The notes: generated from the sequence alone by a model not told the origin. A stretch of 64,000 nucleotides of DNA from Caenicola sp034331105 (GCA_034331105.1 JAXQGB010000012.1:310001-374000); one strand, 5' to 3'. Positions 51,496 through 61,257 are shown, counted from the stretch's first letter. Made by a program: numbers and translations.

Positions 51496-52933
51496 GCAGA
51501 ATGAGACTCCGATCTATGATGCTTTGCAGGAATATATACAAAACAGGATAGTCTCCTTTGATGTCCCCGGTCACAAACAGGGCAAGGGACATAAGGCTCT
51601 TGTTGATGCTTTTGGCCAGAAGTGTATCTCGATGGATCTCAACTCAAGCAAACCTCTTGACAACCTGACCCACCCTACCGGAGTCATCAGGGAGGCAGAG
51701 ATCCTGACAGCAGAGGCTTTCAGAGCGAGCCAGGCATTCCTTATAACAAACGGCACAACTGCAGCAGTTCAGAATATGATCTTTTCATGCTGCAGGCAGA
51801 ACGACAAGATCATCATGCCGAGAAACGTCCATAAGAGCGTGATAAACGCAATGGTTATCTGCGGTGCTGCCCCTGTCTATGTCAACCCCGGGATCGAACC
51901 GGAACTTGGGATAAGCCTGGGCATGTCAGTCAGCGATGTGAAAATGGCAGTATCGGAACATCCGGATGCAAAGGCTATACTCGTTAACAATCCAACCTAT
52001 TACGGGGTCTGCAGCGACCTGAGGGAGATAGTCAGAATTGCCCATGATGCGGGCATGCTGGCCCTTATCGACGAGGCCCACGGAACACACCTCTACTTTG
52101 GCGAGGACCTTCCTCTTTCAGCGATGGATGCGGGAGCGGATATGTCAGCAGTCAGCATACATAAAACAGGCGGCTCCCTAACCCAGAGCTCAATGCTGCT
52201 CCTGGGTCCGGGCGTCGATGCCGAAGCTGTAAGGCAGATAATAAACCTGACACAGACAACGAGCGGAAGCTATCTGCTCATGGCATCCCTTGACATTGCC
52301 AGAAAAAACCTCTTCCTCCACGGCAAAGAGATATTCGAAAGGGTATGTTCGCTCAGCGAATATGCGAGGAGAGAGGTAAACAAGATCCCCGGCCTCAGGG
52401 CCTTCGGAAAAGAGATAATCAACGGAGAGACAGTCTTTGATTTTGACAGGACCAAACTAAGCATACATACCCGTGCAATGGGTCTTGCAGGAATAGAAGT
52501 TTATGACATCCTAAGGGATGAATTCGGTATACAGATAGAGTTTGGGGACATCGGCAACGTCCTGGCCATTATTTCAGTGGGTGACAGGGAACTTGAAATT
52601 GAGAGGCTCCTTGGAGCTTTGGCAGAGATTCAGCGCCGCTTCAGCCGCGACCCGATGAACATGCTTGACCACGAGTATATTGATCCGCAGGTGGCGATGA
52701 CTCCACAGCAGGCTTTCCAAGCAAAGAAAAAAAGTGTTACCATAAAGGAAAGTCTTGGAATGATCAGTGCGGAACTTGTAATGGCATACCCGCCGGGCAT
52801 CCCGATACTTGCGCCCGGCGAGAGACTGACAGCCGAGATAATCGACTATATCAGCTACGCCAAGGAAAAGGGATGTGTCATGACCGGTACCAAGGACATG
52901 GAAATGAACAATATTGAGACAGTGGAGGAATAA
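51488..52933 (+). CDS. speA: Arginine decarboxylase, PLP fold I biosynthetic type
   Basis: 481 residues, Bacillus SpeA-like Orn/Lys/Arg decarboxylase. FDVPGHKQGKG, NGTTAAVQNMI, IDEAHGTHLYF and the PLP Lys in SIHKTGGSLTQSS. The C-terminus AYPPGIPILAPGERL is conserved. The lysine decarboxylase subfamily is closely similar; agmatinase two genes downstream argues for arginine as substrate. Confidence 0.9.
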   Translation: MNRQNETPIYDALQEYIQNRIVSFDVPGHKQGKGHKALVDAFGQKCISMDLNSSKPLDNLTHPTGVIREAEILTAEAFRASQAFLITNGTTAAVQNMIFSCCRQNDKIIMPRNVHKSVINAMVICGAAPVYVNPGIEPELGISLGMSVSDVKMAVSEHPDAKAILVNNPTYYGVCSDLREIVRIAHDAGMLALIDEAHGTHLYFGEDLPLSAMDAGADMSAVSIHKTGGSLTQSSMLLLGPGVDAEAVRQIINLTQTTSGSYLLMASLDIARKNLFLHGKEIFERVCSLSEYARREVNKIPGLRAFGKEIINGETVFDFDRTKLSIHTRAMGLAGIEVYDILRDEFGIQIEFGDIGNVLAIISVGDRELEIERLLGALAEIQRRFSRDPMNMLDHEYIDPQVAMTPQQAFQAKKKSVTIKESLGMISAELVMAYPPGIPILAPGERLTAEIIDYISYAKEKGCVMTGTKDMEMNNIETVEE

Positions 52934-52937
52934 AAAA

Positions 52938-53795
52938 ATGGAATACTGGTATACGGAAGAACATAGTGAAAACGTAAGGTTTTCCATCAGGGTAGATAAA
53001 CAGCTCTATTCAGCGAAGAGCATATTCCAGAGAATTGACGTCTTTGAAGCCGAAGAGTTTGGCCGGTTCCTGACACTTGACGGGCTCATGATGCTTACGG
53101 AGAAGGACGAGTTCATATACCACGACATGATCGTCCATGTTCCGATGGCGTCGAACCCCGACATAAAGAAGGTCCTTGTTATAGGAGCCGGTGACGGTGG
53201 AACTGTCCGCGAACTGACCAGATACAGTACGATCGAGAAAATAGACATGGTCGAGATAGATAAGATGGTCGTCGAGGCATGCCTTGAGTACATGCCCCAG
53301 ACCTCATCCAAGCTTGCTGACCCAAGGGTCACCATATACTATGAAGACGGGCTGAAATTCGTTCGCGACAAAGTCAACATGTATGACTTGATAATAGTCG
53401 ACAGCACAGACCCGTTCGGCCCGGGAGAAGGGCTCTTCACAAAAGAGTTTTACGGCAATTGCTACAAGGCGCTGACAGAAGAGGGTATCCTGGTCAACCA
53501 GCACGAGTGCCCTTACTATGAGAGTTACGCAATGTCGATGAAGAGGGCCCACAAAAGGATCAGGGAATTCTTTCCTGTCACAAGGGTCTATCAGGCCCAC
53601 ATTCCTACATATCCGTCAGGTCATTGGCTTTTTGGCTTTGCATCCAAGAAAAAGGACCCGATAAAGGATCTTGATGCAGACAGATGGAACAGCCTCGGCA
53701 TAAAGACGAAGTATTACAACACTGATCTGCACAGGGGCTGCTTTGCCATACCGACATATGTAAAGGAACTCCTTGATGACGCGGATAAAGAATAA
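52938..53795 (+). CDS. speE: Spermidine synthase
   Basis: 285 residues. FLTLDGLMMLTEKDEFIYHDMIVHVP, VIGAGDGGTVREL, DSTDPFGPGEGLF and YVKELL-end pattern match SpeE aminopropyltransferases. The Asp pair for putrescine and dcSAM is in IVDSTDP. ATG 52938 follows GGAGGAATAA. Transfers aminopropyl to putrescine. Confidence 0.96.
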   Translation: MEYWYTEEHSENVRFSIRVDKQLYSAKSIFQRIDVFEAEEFGRFLTLDGLMMLTEKDEFIYHDMIVHVPMASNPDIKKVLVIGAGDGGTVRELTRYSTIEKIDMVEIDKMVVEACLEYMPQTSSKLADPRVTIYYEDGLKFVRDKVNMYDLIIVDSTDPFGPGEGLFTKEFYGNCYKALTEEGILVNQHECPYYESYAMSMKRAHKRIREFFPVTRVYQAHIPTYPSGHWLFGFASKKKDPIKDLDADRWNSLGIKTKYYNTDLHRGCFAIPTYVKELLDDADKE

Positions 53796-54630
53796 TGGAC
53801 CGGCAGTCTTTATCGGCTGCGAAAGCAATTATGGCGAATCTGAGCTTGTCATATTCGGAGCCCCCTTTGACGGGACATGCAGTTACAGGCCGGGTTCGAG
53901 GTTTGCAGGGTCTGCCATCCGCAACGAATCATACGGCATTGAGACCTACTCCCCCTATCTGGAGAAAGATCTTGAGGATCTCTCTGTCTTTGATGCAGGT
54001 GAACTGGATCTTCCTTTTGGCAATACCTGCGAGGTCCTTGAAAGGATAGAGCAAGCAGCTTCAGAGATAGCTTCCGACGGCAAGATCCCCCTCATGATCG
54101 GGGGGGAGCATCTTGTTACCTTAGGTTCTGTAAGGGCTCTTGCAAAAAAGTACCCGGACCTCAATATAGTACATTTTGATGCGCACGCGGATCTCCGTGA
54201 CGACTACATGGGAGAAAAACTTTCCCATGCGACTGTGATCAGACGCTGCCATGAACTTATAAAGGGAAAGGTGTATCAGTTCGGCATTCGTTCGATGACA
54301 AGGGAAGAGGACCTCTGGGCAAGAGAGAACGCTGTCCAGAGGAAGTATGACTTCGGGACCCTGGATGAAGTTCTGGATGAGCTTATGGGAAAGCCCGTAT
54401 ACCTTACCATCGACCTTGATGTGCTGGATCCATCCATATTCCCTGGAACAGGGACTCCTGAGCCCGGCGGGGTATCTTTCACGGACTTGATATCAGCGGT
54501 CCACCGCATGAAAGGACTTGATATAGTCGGATGCGATGTCAACGAACTTGCTCCGCACTACGACCAAAGCGGAGTTTCGACTGCGGTCGCATGCAAGGTG
54601 ATCAGGGAGCTGATACTGACAGTACTTTAG
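53776..54630 (+). CDS. speB: Agmatinase
   Basis: 284 residues. Manganese-site motifs GGEHLVTLG, HFDAHADLRDDY and LTIDLDVLDPSIFPGTGTPEPGG are those of ureohydrolases, with the agmatinase-type sequence around them. Splits agmatine to putrescine and urea. The start overlaps the end of speE by 20 bases, so the operon is tightly packed. Confidence 0.95.
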   Translation: MTRIKNNGPAVFIGCESNYGESELVIFGAPFDGTCSYRPGSRFAGSAIRNESYGIETYSPYLEKDLEDLSVFDAGELDLPFGNTCEVLERIEQAASEIASDGKIPLMIGGEHLVTLGSVRALAKKYPDLNIVHFDAHADLRDDYMGEKLSHATVIRRCHELIKGKVYQFGIRSMTREEDLWARENAVQRKYDFGTLDEVLDELMGKPVYLTIDLDVLDPSIFPGTGTPEPGGVSFTDLISAVHRMKGLDIVGCDVNELAPHYDQSGVSTAVACKVIRELILTVL

Positions 54631-54695
54631 AATCGATCGTACATTGCCGGACTGGCCAAAGAAGAAAGGCCCCAAGGCAATAAGAGAAAACAAAT

Positions 54696-54745
54696 AAAAA
54701 TCAGGTGCAGTGTAATTATTAATTACACTGCACCTGATTTTTTCA
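54696..54745. terminator. Terminator after the polyamine operon
   Basis: A perfect palindrome: AAAAATCAGGTGCAGTGTAA pairs with its reverse complement across a short centre, with T runs on both sides. Works for both convergent operons. Confidence 0.95.
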
Positions 54746-54764
54746 TGTTTATTCAGAGAGCAAA

Positions 54765-55406
54765 CTATTTTTCCAATACAGCCATTACTCTTGCTGGGCC
54801 TCCGTCCTGGTCTTCCAGAGACAGGGGGAGCGCCGCCATACAGAATGGACTGTATCCCACCTTGTCCAGATTCCTCAGGTTCTCAAGGATAACGAGACCC
54901 TTAGAGAGCAATATCCTGTGGATATCATTTGAAGGCGCATTTACCGGGTCAACTGAGACGGCATCAAATCCGACCCCTTTAAGTTTTTTCTCTGAAAGCC
55001 ATTCAGCGGAGAGGGGAGAAAGGACAGGAAAATCAGTCAGGTACTCCTCGGTATTCCATTTTTCTGACCATCCTGTTCTAAAAAGGAGGAAGTCCGCACC
55101 TGATATCTGAGACGAGGTCACCTTAATATCTGCCAGCTCTATCCTTCTTCCGGCACATCCTCTCACGTCCACGACCAAGCCAAAACCGAAGAATGTCTCA
55201 TTAGGCAGTTGATCGAGACCCTTTCCATCGGCAATCATATGCGAAGGCGCGTCCATGTGAGTCCCGGTGTGAGAACTCAAAGAGATGAGAGTTGTCCGCC
55301 ATCCGTTATCCTCCATTGTGGCGCCCTTCTTTACAGACGGTGGGATGTCGCCCGGAAAGACCATCATTCTGTCTGTGAGAGGCCAGCTGAGGTCGATAAC
55401 TCTCAC
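54765..55406 (-). CDS. Cyclase-family metal-dependent hydrolase (kynurenine formamidase-like)
   Basis: 213 residues. The signature HTGTHMDAPSHM is present, preceded by IDLSWPLTDRMMVFPGD and followed by GFGLVVDVRG, FLLFRTGWSEKW, VGFDAVSVDP and ALPLSLEDQDGGPARVMAV. Family members hydrolyse N-formylkynurenine, isatin or other cyclic or acyl amides. Four bases after the PLP enzyme gene, so the two act in one pathway by inference. Confidence 0.85.
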   Translation of the reverse strand: MRVIDLSWPLTDRMMVFPGDIPPSVKKGATMEDNGWRTTLISLSSHTGTHMDAPSHMIADGKGLDQLPNETFFGFGLVVDVRGCAGRRIELADIKVTSSQISGADFLLFRTGWSEKWNTEEYLTDFPVLSPLSAEWLSEKKLKGVGFDAVSVDPVNAPSNDIHRILLSKGLVILENLRNLDKVGYSPFCMAALPLSLEDQDGGPARVMAVLEK

Positions 55407-55409
55407 CCG

Positions 55410-56876
55410 CTATTCTCCCAGTCCGGTCATTTTGTTGAACTCATCGATCTTTTTATCGATAAGGTCAGCCATACGGTGGACGCTCTTCCAGTAGTCCGGG
55501 TCGTACCACTGGGCGTTGAGTTCTTCGCTCGTCTTGCCCTGTTGCTCCACCCATGTGTAGTACTTCAGGTTGTGTATCCTTTTGCGGTCGTAGTAGTTCA
55601 GCTCCATCATACCGTCGATGCCCATACCCAGGACGAATCTCTGATGGTCGACAGCAGCTCTGAGCGGCGAGTATGCTCCAAGCTCAGCGCGCATCTCTTC
55701 GAGCCTGGAAGTGTACATCTCCATGGAGTCGGTCAGGACTGTGAGAATTACGTCGTTTTCCGTGAGTTCGTAGTACTTTGCCATCTTTATCGCCATTGCT
55801 ACGTTTGCCGCGCCGGAGATGCCCATCAGAGGCAGCTGTGATATGAACTCATCTGAAAGTCCCATGCTTCTCAGGTATTCCTGTCCTTCAGGTTCGTTGC
55901 AGAGACGTATCATCGCCATGCAGTTGTTGTCGTCTATCGCAAAGACAAGGTCTGTGTTTTTGACGTTGTGGACCCATGGTATGTGCTTGTCGCCGATGCC
56001 CTCGATACGGTGTTCACCAAATCCGTTGAGGTAAAGGGTCGGACACTGAAGAGCCTCGCCCACTCCGACTTTGCTATCGGGGAATATCTCTTTGAGGTAA
56101 TCTCCGCATGCCGTCGTGCCTGCGGATCCGGATGTGACTACAACTCCGGCGTACCTGTCCTTCGGACCCATTGACTTTTTAAGGGCCTCTTCCATAGCGC
56201 TTCCAGTTACATAGTAGTGCCAGAGGTGATTGCCCATCTCGTCGAACTGGTTGAATATGACTGCTTCGGGACGGGAGGCGCGTATCCTTGCGACCTCATC
56301 GTATATTTCCTTGACGTTGCTCTCTGTGCCGGGGGTGGCGATTATCTCGCCTGCCACTGTCCGCAGCCATTCGAAGCGTTCCTTGCTCATGCCTTCAGGG
56401 AGTATCGCGATGGATTCGCAGCCGAGCAGCTGTGCGTTGTAGGCTCCGCCCCTGCAGTAGTTGCCGGTTGACGGCCAAACTGCCTTCTGGCATGTAGGGT
56501 CGAACTGTCCTGTCACGAGACGGGGGACAAGGCATCCGAAGCTTGCCCCGACCTTGTGTGCTCCTGTAGGGAACCACTTGCCGCATAGCGCTATGATGCG
56601 TGCCTTGACTCCGGTGAACTCGCTTGGGAATTCCAGTGTGTTGACCTCACCGAACAGTCCCCCGGTTTTTTTAGGCTCATTCTTCCATGTGATGCGGAAA
56701 AGGTTTGCGGGGTCAACGTCCCAGAGGCCTGTCTTTTTCAGCTTTCCCCTGATCCCGGCAGGCGTGTATTTTTCAGGGTCCCTCATCTGCTTGAATGTCG
56801 GTATCAGGATATTCCTCTTTTTTGCCATTTCTACTGCGTTTTTAAGCTTCTCTTCGTGGACTGTAAGATCGATCAC
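55410..56876 (-). CDS. Fold-type II PLP-dependent enzyme of unknown substrate
   Basis: 488 residues. The PLP Lys is in KWFPTGAHKVGASFGCL, the phosphate-binding loop in TSGSAGTTACGDYL, and cofactor contacts in WPSTGNYCRGGAYNAQ. The pattern is that of the tryptophan synthase beta/cysteine synthase superfamily but does not match serine, threonine or cysteine enzymes I know; lengths of 480-490 residues are typical of an uncharacterised clade in anaerobes. Position between a threonine synthase-like gene and a cyclase suggests an amino acid catabolic or unusual biosynthetic step. Confidence 0.85.
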   Translation of the reverse strand: MIDLTVHEEKLKNAVEMAKKRNILIPTFKQMRDPEKYTPAGIRGKLKKTGLWDVDPANLFRITWKNEPKKTGGLFGEVNTLEFPSEFTGVKARIIALCGKWFPTGAHKVGASFGCLVPRLVTGQFDPTCQKAVWPSTGNYCRGGAYNAQLLGCESIAILPEGMSKERFEWLRTVAGEIIATPGTESNVKEIYDEVARIRASRPEAVIFNQFDEMGNHLWHYYVTGSAMEEALKKSMGPKDRYAGVVVTSGSAGTTACGDYLKEIFPDSKVGVGEALQCPTLYLNGFGEHRIEGIGDKHIPWVHNVKNTDLVFAIDDNNCMAMIRLCNEPEGQEYLRSMGLSDEFISQLPLMGISGAANVAMAIKMAKYYELTENDVILTVLTDSMEMYTSRLEEMRAELGAYSPLRAAVDHQRFVLGMGIDGMMELNYYDRKRIHNLKYYTWVEQQGKTSEELNAQWYDPDYWKSVHRMADLIDKKIDEFNKMTGLGE

Positions 56877-56917
56877 TGAATATTTCCCCCTTCAGGATAT
56901 TTTGCTTTTTTGTCAGT

Positions 56918-58156
56918 TCATCGTAAGGCGATGAGCCTTGAAAATTCCCCTATGTCCGGAGCGCATAAGAGCGCCTGTCCTACGGATCTCTTCGCGCTAT
57001 CGATATCCTTCAGTCCGTTTCCGGTAACCACTACCGCGATCGTTTCTTCCGGGCCGGTCTCTCCTGCCATGGACATCTTGCGGAATCCCGCGAAGCCCGT
57101 TACTCCCGCTGGTTCTCCGAAAACCCCGGAGGAGCGTGCAAGTTCCGGGATGGCGGAGAGTATTTCATCATCTGAAACTGTCACTGCCGAACCTCCGGAC
57201 TTCCTTATTGCCCTGAGTGCCTTTGCCCAGTTTCTCGGAGCACCTACCGAGATGCTGTCTGCTATCGTATCTGCAGGACCGAAGTCCACCCTTTTGGAAT
57301 TCTCCATTATCGCTTTGTATATAGGGCTGGAACCCTCTGCCTGAACTCCTGTGATCTTAGGCATTCTGTCGATGAGCCCCAGATCGAGCAGGTCCCTGAA
57401 TCCTTTGTAGAGTCCCCCTATGCAGCATCCGTCCCCGACCGAAATAAATACCCTGTCCGGGACCTCCCAGTTCAGCTGTTCGGCGATCTCCATAGCGCAG
57501 GTCTTTTTGCCCTCTACAAGGTAAGGGTTGATCGCGCAGTTCCTGTTGTACCAGCCGAATTTTTCTATCGCTGCCGTTGCAAGGTCGAATGCGTCGGCAT
57601 AATCGCCTTTGACAAGGACAACGTTCGCCCCGTAGACAAGAAGCTGCGTCACCTTTGCCGCAGGGGCTTTCTCAGGGACAAATATATATGAGCCCAGGCC
57701 TGCCACGGCGGCAAAACCCGAAAGCGAGCTGGCGGCGTTTCCCGTTGATGCGCATGCGACGACTTTCTGCCCAAAGTCCAGGGCTTTTGCAACGCCCACC
57801 GCGCTGGCCCTGTCCTTTAGCGAGGCAGTCGGGTTCCTTCCGTCGTCCTTTATGTAAAGTTTTTTGACTCCGTATTTCGAGGCCATTCTTTTGTTCTCAT
57901 AAAGAGGGGTCCATCCGACAGAGAGGTCGGGGATGTTCGCGTCATTCAGGATCGGCAATGTATCCCTGTATCTCCACATCGACATATCCCTGCTGACAGA
58001 AAGGGAATCTTTCGTGATCCGTTTCTTTGCGTTATTGACATCGTAGAGAACATCAAGTGTACCGTCGAGTCCGCAGGTATCACAGACATACCTGTCCACA
58101 GAAGGTTCATGTTCCCTCCCGCAAAGTACGCATTTAAGAATTTCAGGCCTGGCCAT
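56918..58156 (-). CDS. thrC: Threonine synthase or threonine synthase-like PLP enzyme
   Basis: 412 residues from ATG 58156 (GGGGTGGGGA upstream). An N-terminal zinc-ribbon pair (CVLCGREH and CDTCGLDG) precedes WTPLYENKRMA, the PLP Lys in GRNPTASLKDRASAVG, STGNAASSLSG and GDGCCIGGLYKG. It has the general form of ThrC, which converts O-phosphohomoserine to threonine, but no hom or thrB lies nearby and its partners are an unknown PLP enzyme and a cyclase. A dedicated non-threonine role is possible. Confidence 0.78.
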   Translation of the reverse strand: MARPEILKCVLCGREHEPSVDRYVCDTCGLDGTLDVLYDVNNAKKRITKDSLSVSRDMSMWRYRDTLPILNDANIPDLSVGWTPLYENKRMASKYGVKKLYIKDDGRNPTASLKDRASAVGVAKALDFGQKVVACASTGNAASSLSGFAAVAGLGSYIFVPEKAPAAKVTQLLVYGANVVLVKGDYADAFDLATAAIEKFGWYNRNCAINPYLVEGKKTCAMEIAEQLNWEVPDRVFISVGDGCCIGGLYKGFRDLLDLGLIDRMPKITGVQAEGSSPIYKAIMENSKRVDFGPADTIADSISVGAPRNWAKALRAIRKSGGSAVTVSDDEILSAIPELARSSGVFGEPAGVTGFAGFRKMSMAGETGPEETIAVVVTGNGLKDIDSAKRSVGQALLCAPDIGEFSRLIALR

Positions 58157-58340
58157 ATTCCCCACCCCTTGAGAGATGCTTTGTCTATATATATATATTA
58201 TACTTTGTAAGTACTTTTCAATCCATTCCTGAAGATAGTTCATAATTTCTGGATGTGGTCGGGACTGATTTTTATGTATCAGTCGTTTAAAATAGTATAT
58301 AATGTCCAATGTCAATTTAATAAATAAAGAGGTGCTTCAC

Positions 58341-60056
58341 TTGTTGCCATTTTCCGCCTTAATTAAAAAAGTTAACACCATGATCATCATCTCCATCCTT
58401 ATATCGACAGGAGGCTTTGTCTCATGTGCATCGGCATATGAGATCAAGGCTGCACCGCTGAATCCACTTTTTGTGGAATGGCAGAAAAAAATGGATGCTG
58501 CAAGGACATCAACCAAGGAAAAAGCAAGCACTGATCTTTTGGGCGAAGATGTCGCCCATGGTTATGCACCTTCCCCTGTGAACTGGTCGCATCTTGAAAA
58601 CGAGACATACAGCGTGATCAACACGACCAAAAGGTCCGGGACAAACCCCGCGAACTATGACTTAAGGCCGGAGATGCCTGCTGTGAGGAACCAGGATCCA
58701 TTTGGGACCTGCTGGACCTTTTCTGCAATGGCAGCAGCAGAATCCAACCTTATCCACGAAAAAGCCATACTGACAAAGGACAACGCAGACCTTTCAGAAT
58801 GGTATCTTGCTTATTACGGTTACAATGATGAATCTTTTGAGTTGCCCTCCTTCACATATCCCTGGGACATGGAATACTACAATTTAGGTGGGGATGACTG
58901 GAGGTCTGCGGCCATCCTGACAAGGGGGACCGGCTTTCTCGACGAATCATCTGCCGCGTATCCACAGAGTACTGCTGCTGCTTACAAACCTGATGTGAAG
59001 GCAAGAAAGTACAAACTCAAAAACGTTCTTTACCTTGGTAACCTCGGAGATAAAGAAGTAAGGCTGAATGACAGCCGCAAAGAGACGATCAAGGAAGCTA
59101 TAAGAACTTACGGGGCTGTCAGTATCGGCATATATCAGGGAAGTGACAGTTTATATCTTAACGAAACGACCAAGGCATACTTCATTAGTACCGGAGAAAT
59201 AAGTCCCAATCACGCGGTAACAGTAGTTGGCTGGGATGATAATTATGACAGGTTAAATTTCAATGAATCATACAGGCCGACGAATAACGGAGCATGGATA
59301 GTAAGGAACAGTTGGGGAAATGCATGGGGAGACGGGGGGCATTACTATGTTTCGTATGAAGAAGGTTCTCTATACGACGGCGTTGTATATGACACAGTGG
59401 CTGCCCCGGAGAAGGAAAAGATTTACCAGTACGACCCGCTTGGCCTCTGCAACTTTATTGATTTTGAGTCCGCTAACCCTGTCTATTTCGCCAATATATT
59501 CACTGCATCGCGGAATGAGAAGATAGACTCGGTATCGTTCTATACGAGTTATCCCGACAGCACATGCACAGTGAAAGTTTACAAAAACTGCGGGGACGAT
59601 CCCGTGGGTAGGACCCTTGCAGTTCAAAGGAGCGTCACTGTCGCGGCTCCCGGTTACAACACTGTGGATCTGGGTTCAGAGACAGTGATCGAGCGTAACA
59701 GCAAGTTTTCCGTGGTAGTGAGCATTGCACTGCCGGCACCTTCGACCTCTTCAAGGGGGTCCGTAATGATGTACCCTGCAGTACCGGTTGAATATCCGAT
59801 ATCCGGATATTCAAATAAGGCGACTGCTTCTGCGGGACAGAGTTTCATATCTTCTGACGGGATCAACTGGGAAGACCTCACGGAAAAGTCGGGCTATGCG
59901 CAGGCAAATGTCTGCATTAAGGCATTCGGAACATCCGATGATACTGACCCAAGCGGTGAAAGCAGCGGCGGCTGTTCGACGGGACCGGGGATGATAATGA
60001 TCCTTACGCTCGCAGTCCTGCCGTTTATGTTTGAAGGTAAGAAGTACAGACATTAA
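58341..60056 (+). CDS. Secreted C1A cysteine peptidase with lectin-like domain and Synerg-CTERM tail, copy 1
   Basis: 571 residues from a TTG start (AAAGAGGTG upstream, same layout as copy 2). Signal peptide to about SCASA. Papain catalytic residues: Cys in NQDPFGTCWTFSAMAA, His in NHAVTVVGWDDN, Asn in IVRNSWGNAWGDGG. A second domain (about residues 360-540, YQYDPLGLCNFIDF to NVCIKAFG) resembles the lectin-like beta domain found on bacterial surface peptidases. The C-terminus SSGGCSTGPGMIMI, hydrophobic stretch and basic end is the Synerg-CTERM sorting signal, probably giving Cys-lipid or surface anchoring. Confidence 0.92.
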   Translation: MLPFSALIKKVNTMIIISILISTGGFVSCASAYEIKAAPLNPLFVEWQKKMDAARTSTKEKASTDLLGEDVAHGYAPSPVNWSHLENETYSVINTTKRSGTNPANYDLRPEMPAVRNQDPFGTCWTFSAMAAAESNLIHEKAILTKDNADLSEWYLAYYGYNDESFELPSFTYPWDMEYYNLGGDDWRSAAILTRGTGFLDESSAAYPQSTAAAYKPDVKARKYKLKNVLYLGNLGDKEVRLNDSRKETIKEAIRTYGAVSIGIYQGSDSLYLNETTKAYFISTGEISPNHAVTVVGWDDNYDRLNFNESYRPTNNGAWIVRNSWGNAWGDGGHYYVSYEEGSLYDGVVYDTVAAPEKEKIYQYDPLGLCNFIDFESANPVYFANIFTASRNEKIDSVSFYTSYPDSTCTVKVYKNCGDDPVGRTLAVQRSVTVAAPGYNTVDLGSETVIERNSKFSVVVSIALPAPSTSSRGSVMMYPAVPVEYPISGYSNKATASAGQSFISSDGINWEDLTEKSGYAQANVCIKAFGTSDDTDPSGESSGGCSTGPGMIMILTLAVLPFMFEGKKYRH

Positions 60057-60181
60057 ATTGCCAGGCGGGCTATAAAGACAAATATTCATCATACGTTTTA
60101 ATATATAATATTTAAAGAGGGCTGTGTCTGCATGACAGGCCCTCTTTTCTCAAATGATACTAAGGAAAGGATCTCGGATTG

Positions 60182-61192
60182 ATGATATTTTTTGTTAGAA
60201 GCGGTCCCGAAACCATAGTCTTCACTTTCACCAAGAATTTCGACAAAGCAGAGCAGATACTGCTCAGCTGGGGTGAGTATGCCGGCAGCAACATTGAAGA
60301 GGCTTTTTCCATTTCAGGCGAGTTCAGCCGGATAGTAGTGGCCCGCATCAAAAACGAATCAGGTGAGAAAGAGGAGCTCAGGGTCTACATCTCAGAGACC
60401 TCCATACAGCGTCTCCTCTGTATGATGCTCAACGCGAGGCTCGGCGATGGGATCACCGAAAGCAGGATGCAGCCCGGCTATATACTTATGAGATTATTGG
60501 GCGACATTGATAAGGGAATAGAAAAGATAAGGGAGGACTTTGGCGGAAAGCTCATATCGAACGATCCATACTTCAGTGAACCCCTTCCGGAAGATTCCTC
60601 AGTCATCTACTTCACGGCTGAACCGCTCAACCACCAGATACCGCACTCACGCATGCACAGTGAGGCCCTTTACGTTGCTGAACATTCAAAGGAAAAACTG
60701 ATCGCAACGCTGAGAATGAGGCAGAACGAATACCTCGGTGACTCCATGGGGACTCCCGACTGGAACAGCATGGATATTCAGATCGGTGACAAGGAAGCTC
60801 GTTTCAGCGTCCACAGAAAGAGGATATGGAACGCGGTCCAGGGGCTTCAGATAGGAACGATACTGGAAGAGGGTTGGAAAAGGGAATACACGCTGATGGG
60901 GAAAGTGGTCAACGTATATGTCCTTAAACTTTTTACCCCTCTTGACGAGGAATCGGTAAAAGGATTCCTCTCCGGACTGGAATATGATGACTCAGGTGAA
61001 CGTGTGGCTGACCTGGACCTCTACTTCAAAGGCAAAAAGATCAGCTGGAAGGATAGAGGGAAGGAGGGAGGGCTTTCAAAGACTGAACTTGGAATGGCAG
61101 CAAGGAAGAGAATGCTGGAAAAACTTGACAAGTATTCGCTCTTAAAAATGCACAAGCTTGATGAAGAGCTCAAGCCGTCAAATGAAAAGTAG
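60182..61192 (+). CDS. Protein of an unrecognised family, paralogue 2
   Basis: 336 residues, full-length homologue of the protein at 11642-12670. Shared motifs: VRSGPE, LLC, MRLLGDI, FGGKLISNDP, SSVIYFT, EYLGDSMGTPDWN, RIWNAVQGLQIG, FTP, GLEYDDSGERVADLDLYFKGKK. The conserved acidic and aromatic positions suggest a nucleotide or metal-binding enzyme or sensor, but I cannot name one. No signal peptide, so it is cytoplasmic although both neighbours are secreted. Confidence 0.8.
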   Translation: MIFFVRSGPETIVFTFTKNFDKAEQILLSWGEYAGSNIEEAFSISGEFSRIVVARIKNESGEKEELRVYISETSIQRLLCMMLNARLGDGITESRMQPGYILMRLLGDIDKGIEKIREDFGGKLISNDPYFSEPLPEDSSVIYFTAEPLNHQIPHSRMHSEALYVAEHSKEKLIATLRMRQNEYLGDSMGTPDWNSMDIQIGDKEARFSVHRKRIWNAVQGLQIGTILEEGWKREYTLMGKVVNVYVLKLFTPLDEESVKGFLSGLEYDDSGERVADLDLYFKGKKISWKDRGKEGGLSKTELGMAARKRMLEKLDKYSLLKMHKLDEELKPSNEK

Positions 61193-61257
61193 TTTATCGG
61201 CTGCCCAAATACAGCCTGTAATATTTGCTCTCAACTTTAAAAAAAGAGGTGTTTTAC

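Noticed and set aside
54696..54745. Long perfect palindrome considered as an attachment or recombination site
   Set aside because: It lies between convergent operons with T runs on both sides, which a bidirectional terminator explains.
55410..56876. Assignment of the PLP enzyme as 2-amino-4-ketopentanoate thiolase beta (OrtB)
   Set aside because: The PLP Lys context (TGAHKVGAS) and general sequence differ from OrtB as I recall it, and no small OrtA partner is present.
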